Shown piece after piece: positions 61,788-64,000 of a stretch of DNA of 64,000 nt. Both the position numbers and the translations under genes were made by a program. The stretch's first letter is position 1; every line of letters begins with the position of its first letter. The DNA is from G963665185 sp049723905 (GTDB taxonomy: Bacteria > Desulfobacterota > Desulfovibrionia > Desulfovibrionales > Desulfovibrionaceae), in assembly GCF_049723905.1 (NCBI RefSeq), contig NZ_JBJKFD010000001.1, positions 2,418,001 to 2,482,000 on the forward strand. The letters are read 5' to 3'. The notes below the pieces were generated by a model that made no database searches, was not told where the DNA came from, and saw only the letters and a list, made by a program, of their open reading frames with translations.

Positions 61788-62857
61788 TCGACAGCCCTAC
61801 CCCCACTATGACCCGCAGCGAAATCCTCCAGGCCATTCGCGAGGACGACACCATAGAAAACCAGGACCTTTCCGGCCTGGATCTGTCCGGGGCCGATCTG
61901 TCCGGGGCCCGTTTCGACCATTGCCTGCTGAGGGGAGCCAACATGAGCGGCGCGGTGATACGGCGCACGGGATTCTTCGACTGCGATCTGGAAGGCGCCA
62001 ACATGGACGCCACAGACCTTACCGAGGTCTTCTGGGTGAACATGAACCTGCCCGGCGTCACCTTTCGCAATGCCGACTTTACCAAATCCATGCTCACCGG
62101 CGCCAAGCTGCCGGGCGCGGACTTCACGGGCGCGGACCTTACCCAGGCCGTGCTCAACGAAACCGACATGCAGGACGCCATCTTCGTGGCCGCCAAGATC
62201 GACAAGACCGTGTTTCTGGACGCGGACCTGCGCCGGGCCGTGTTCCGCGACTGCGACATCTACATAGGCATCTACCAGGGAGCCGACCTTACCGGGGCGA
62301 ATTTCAAGGGAGCCGCCGTGCGCAACACCCTGCTGCGCAAGTGCAATCTGGAAGGCCAGGACTTCAGCGGGGCGACCTTCACCCTGAACCAGGCGGGCGG
62401 GGCCAACATGCGCGGCTGCAACTTTGCCGGGGCGGACATCACCCAGACCAATTTCATGGAATGCGACCTGACCGAAGCCGTCTTTGCCAAGGCCACTGCC
62501 CCGCGTACGGTCTTCATGGACGCGGTGCTGCACAAGGCCGACTTTACCGGGGCCAACCTGATGCAGTCCTACATGGAGTCCGCCGACCTCACCCTGGCCG
62601 ATTGCTCGGGCGCGCACATGGAGCAATGCATGCTGCCCAAGGCCATCTGCCGGGCCACCAAGTTTGTGGGAACCAACCTGAACTGCGGGGATTTTTCCCA
62701 CGCCGACCTTTCCGGGGCCGACTTCAGCCGGGCCGAGCTGACGCGCTGCAAGCTGCACCGCATTCTTGAGGAAAACACCCATTGGGATTCGGGCGCCAAG
62801 AGCGCGGCCCTGGGTACGGACGAGGAGCAGGCCGAAGCCGAGGATTGGGGCAAGTAA
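61784..62857 (+). CDS. Pentapeptide-repeat protein
   Basis: From ATG 61784 (overlapping the previous stop by 4 bases) the product has 357 residues, nearly all A(D/N)LxG-type pentapeptides: NQDLSGLDLSGADLSGARFDHCLLRGANMSG to FSHADLSGADFSRAELTRCKLHRI, expected to fold as a right-handed quadrilateral beta-helix of about 13 turns. A short acidic C-tail follows (EEQAEAEDWGK). No signal peptide. Pentapeptide domains occur beside T6SS genes in other bacteria and can be structural or DNA-gyrase-mimicking; no function can be assigned here. Its position makes it part of the T6SS-linked unit. Confidence 0.93.
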   Translation: MIDSPTPTMTRSEILQAIREDDTIENQDLSGLDLSGADLSGARFDHCLLRGANMSGAVIRRTGFFDCDLEGANMDATDLTEVFWVNMNLPGVTFRNADFTKSMLTGAKLPGADFTGADLTQAVLNETDMQDAIFVAAKIDKTVFLDADLRRAVFRDCDIYIGIYQGADLTGANFKGAAVRNTLLRKCNLEGQDFSGATFTLNQAGGANMRGCNFAGADITQTNFMECDLTEAVFAKATAPRTVFMDAVLHKADFTGANLMQSYMESADLTLADCSGAHMEQCMLPKAICRATKFVGTNLNCGDFSHADLSGADFSRAELTRCKLHRILEENTHWDSGAKSAALGTDEEQAEAEDWGK

Positions 62858-62886
62858 CCGTGCGGTTTTGTCTTTTCCGAAATTTC

Positions 62887-63270
62887 ATGCGGCCCGCGAT
62901 TACCGGGCTTGTGCTGCTGGCCCTTGTGCTTTCGGTCTGCCTTGTCTCCGGCTGTGCCCTGCCCAAGGTGGATGTGACGCCTCTTACCAAGACCGAATAC
63001 CCCGTCAACCGCGGCAGTGTGGATATTCTGGACGGCCCGCCCGACGAGGCCTTTGCCAAGGTCGCCCGCCTGGAAGTGAACGACGAGGACGGCGACATGG
63101 AAGCCCTTTCCCGCAAGGCAGCCAGCCTGGGCGCCGACGCCATTATAATGGACGAACGCAAGACATTCCGCGATTCCGTCCTGGCGCCCTACGGAGCCAA
63201 GGCGAGATACCGAACTGGAGGGATTGCCATCAAATACCTCCGCCCCAGTTTGCCGCCAAAAGCACAATAG
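62887..63270 (+). CDS. Small lipoprotein at the end of the T6SS-linked unit
   Basis: From ATG 62887 the product has 127 residues with a lipoprotein signal (MRPAITGLVLLALVLSVCLVSGC, lipobox LVSGC). A mature domain of about 105 residues follows (VDVTPLTKTEYPVNRGSVDILDGPPDEAFAKVARLEVNDEDGDMEALSRKAASLGADAIIMDERKTFRD...). GTG 62860, two bases after the pentapeptide stop, could be the real start (adds RFCLFRNF). The EAFAKVARLEV...EALSRKAASLGADAII part resembles small periplasmic lipoproteins with a DUF4156/YbjQ-like heavy-metal-sensing fold, but I am not sure. Last gene of the unit. Confidence 0.72.
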   Translation: MRPAITGLVLLALVLSVCLVSGCALPKVDVTPLTKTEYPVNRGSVDILDGPPDEAFAKVARLEVNDEDGDMEALSRKAASLGADAIIMDERKTFRDSVLAPYGAKARYRTGGIAIKYLRPSLPPKAQ

Positions 63271-63600
63271 CTTCGTTACTTCGAAAAACTCAAACCCTCG
63301 CATATCAAAAAAATACGCGTCGGGCTTGAGTTTCTCTTGTGCCTTGCTCTTGCACCTTTGGAGACAAACTGCCGAGTTGGGCAGGCTCATCACTTTGAAA
63401 ATAAAATCAAAAAACACGGATAGAGGGAGAACAAGATAATCAAGAAACAAGACTGCCTCGTTGCACCTTTTTGAGCAGCCTGAAGAGCTCAGGGCAGGCT
63501 CATCACTTTGAAAATCAAAGCAGGAAAAAACAGGAAATACGCTCGCTTCGTTGCTCTTTTTTGAGCAGCCTGCCGGGTTGGGCAATCTCAGTCACTCCAA
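63271..63600. repeat. Repeat array related to the palindromic elements
   Basis: A first palindromic unit (63280-63375) has AAACTCAAACCCTCGCATAT-...-ATACGCGTCGGGCTTGAGTTT, sharing the central ...CGCATAT/ATACGCG core and the CCTTGCTCTTGCACCTTTGGAG-type right end with the elements at 13.1-13.4 kb. GGGCAGGCTCATCACTTTGAAAAT occurs exactly at 63379-63402 and 63492-63515, and a diverged third at about 63579. CACCTTTTTGAGCAGCCTG and CTCTTTTTTGAGCAGCCTG resemble the family end CCTTTTTCAGCCGCCTG. No gene is present until 63718. Confidence 0.7.
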
Positions 63601-63717
63601 AGAATAAAAACCACTCGCCCAATTTTCACCTTGCATGGACGCGCCGCTCTTTTTCTGAAACAATGGGTATACGTGTTTTTTCCGTTTCATCCCGATCCCG
63701 AACAACGGGGAGGAATC

Positions 63718-64000
63718 ATGGCGGACACACCCCCCATCCGGGTACTGTTGGTGGACGACGAGGTCTCGTACCTGCGGGTGCTGACCAAACGTCTGACCCT
63801 GCGCGGCATGGAGCCCATGGCCGTACAAAACGGACAGGAAGCGATCCGGGTCATCAAGGAGCACGAATTCGACATCGCGCTTCTGGACCTCAAAATGGTG
63901 GGGATGGACGGGCTGGAAACCCTGCGCATGATCTCGCTCATGGCCCCGGAGCTGAAAGTCATTCTGCTGACCGGCCACGGCGGGGAAAAAGAAGCACGCA
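63718..64000 (+). CDS. Response-regulator receiver protein (partial, cut by right edge)
   Basis: From ATG 63718 (GGGGAGGAATC upstream) 94 residues are visible: PIRVLLVDDEVSYLRVLTKRLTLRGMEPMAVQNGQEAIRVIKEHEFDIALLDLKMVGMDGLETLRMISLMAPELKVILLTGHGG. Acidic pocket DDE, phospho-Asp in LLDLKM and Thr/Lys-side residues (LLTGH) fit a CheY-like receiver. An effector domain beyond the edge cannot be seen. It starts a new unit after the repeat array. Confidence 0.88.
   Translation, partial: MADTPPIRVLLVDDEVSYLRVLTKRLTLRGMEPMAVQNGQEAIRVIKEHEFDIALLDLKMVGMDGLETLRMISLMAPELKVILLTGHGGEKEAR

Noticed and set aside
1..64000. tRNA, rRNA or prophage genes
   Set aside because: No T-loop-like sequence with matching cloverleaf arms, no rRNA segment and no integrase or phage structural gene (other than T6SS parts) was found.

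Overview
The window is 64 kb of GC-rich bacterial DNA that I read as chromosome from a Desulfovibrio-like sulfate reducer (Desulfovibrionaceae, formerly Deltaproteobacteria). This is inference from gene content and gene style: a lutABC lactate-oxidation operon, a DnaA whose domain IV reads FNRRHSTVLKG, ThyX instead of ThyA, a sensor kinase with an ABC-type binding domain, many sensory proteins and a compact type VI secretion (T6SS) operon. No rRNA, tRNA, CRISPR array, integrase or complete insertion sequence was seen.

Layout. 1-13 kb holds small metabolic and stress units: a BCCT osmolyte transporter cut by the left edge, a flavoprotein/HxlR divergent pair, lutABC, a DUF3024 gene, a glycosyltransferase-like gene, and a zinc-ribbon/ACR3-BASS transporter/UspA operon divergent from a Crp/Fnr regulator with a perfect TTGAT-N4-ATCAA box between them. 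An HD hydrolase and a double-DUF1566 protein follow. 13-30 kb holds a SulP transporter, a PAS-GGDEF protein, a five-gene oligopeptide/dipeptide ABC operon, a 999-residue hybrid histidine kinase, a hypothetical gene and a chemoreceptor. 30-38 kb holds an HD-GYP protein, an aminotransferase, thyX, an AT-rich 600-bp gap with candidate DnaA boxes, dnaA and kup.

38.5-56.7 kb is a nearly gap-free T6SS operon: tssJ-tssK-tssL-tssM-tagF-tssA-tssB-tssC-hcp-tssE-tssF-tssG-clpV plus one unknown gene. All core parts are present except VgrG and PAAR. The T6SS is followed by an unusual block (56.7-63.3 kb): a reverse-strand gene that looks like a divergent TssB-TssC fusion, then a divergent, overlapping four-gene unit encoding two related exported proteins rich in N-x-S/T sequons, a 357-residue pentapeptide-repeat protein and a lipoprotein. 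I consider this block the best candidate for an undescribed T6SS-linked system. A response regulator is cut by the right edge.

Coding strand switches from mostly minus (16.9-29.8 kb) to entirely plus (30.2-56.7 kb) close to dnaA, which would fit an origin of replication near 33.6-34.0 kb. Several intergenic regions carry imperfectly palindromic, MITE-like repeats with ends related to CAGGCGGCTGAAAAAGG (13.05, 26.4-26.6 and 63.3-63.6 kb). A second repeat family sits at the 3' ends of two minus-strand transcription units (16.8 and 22.6 kb).
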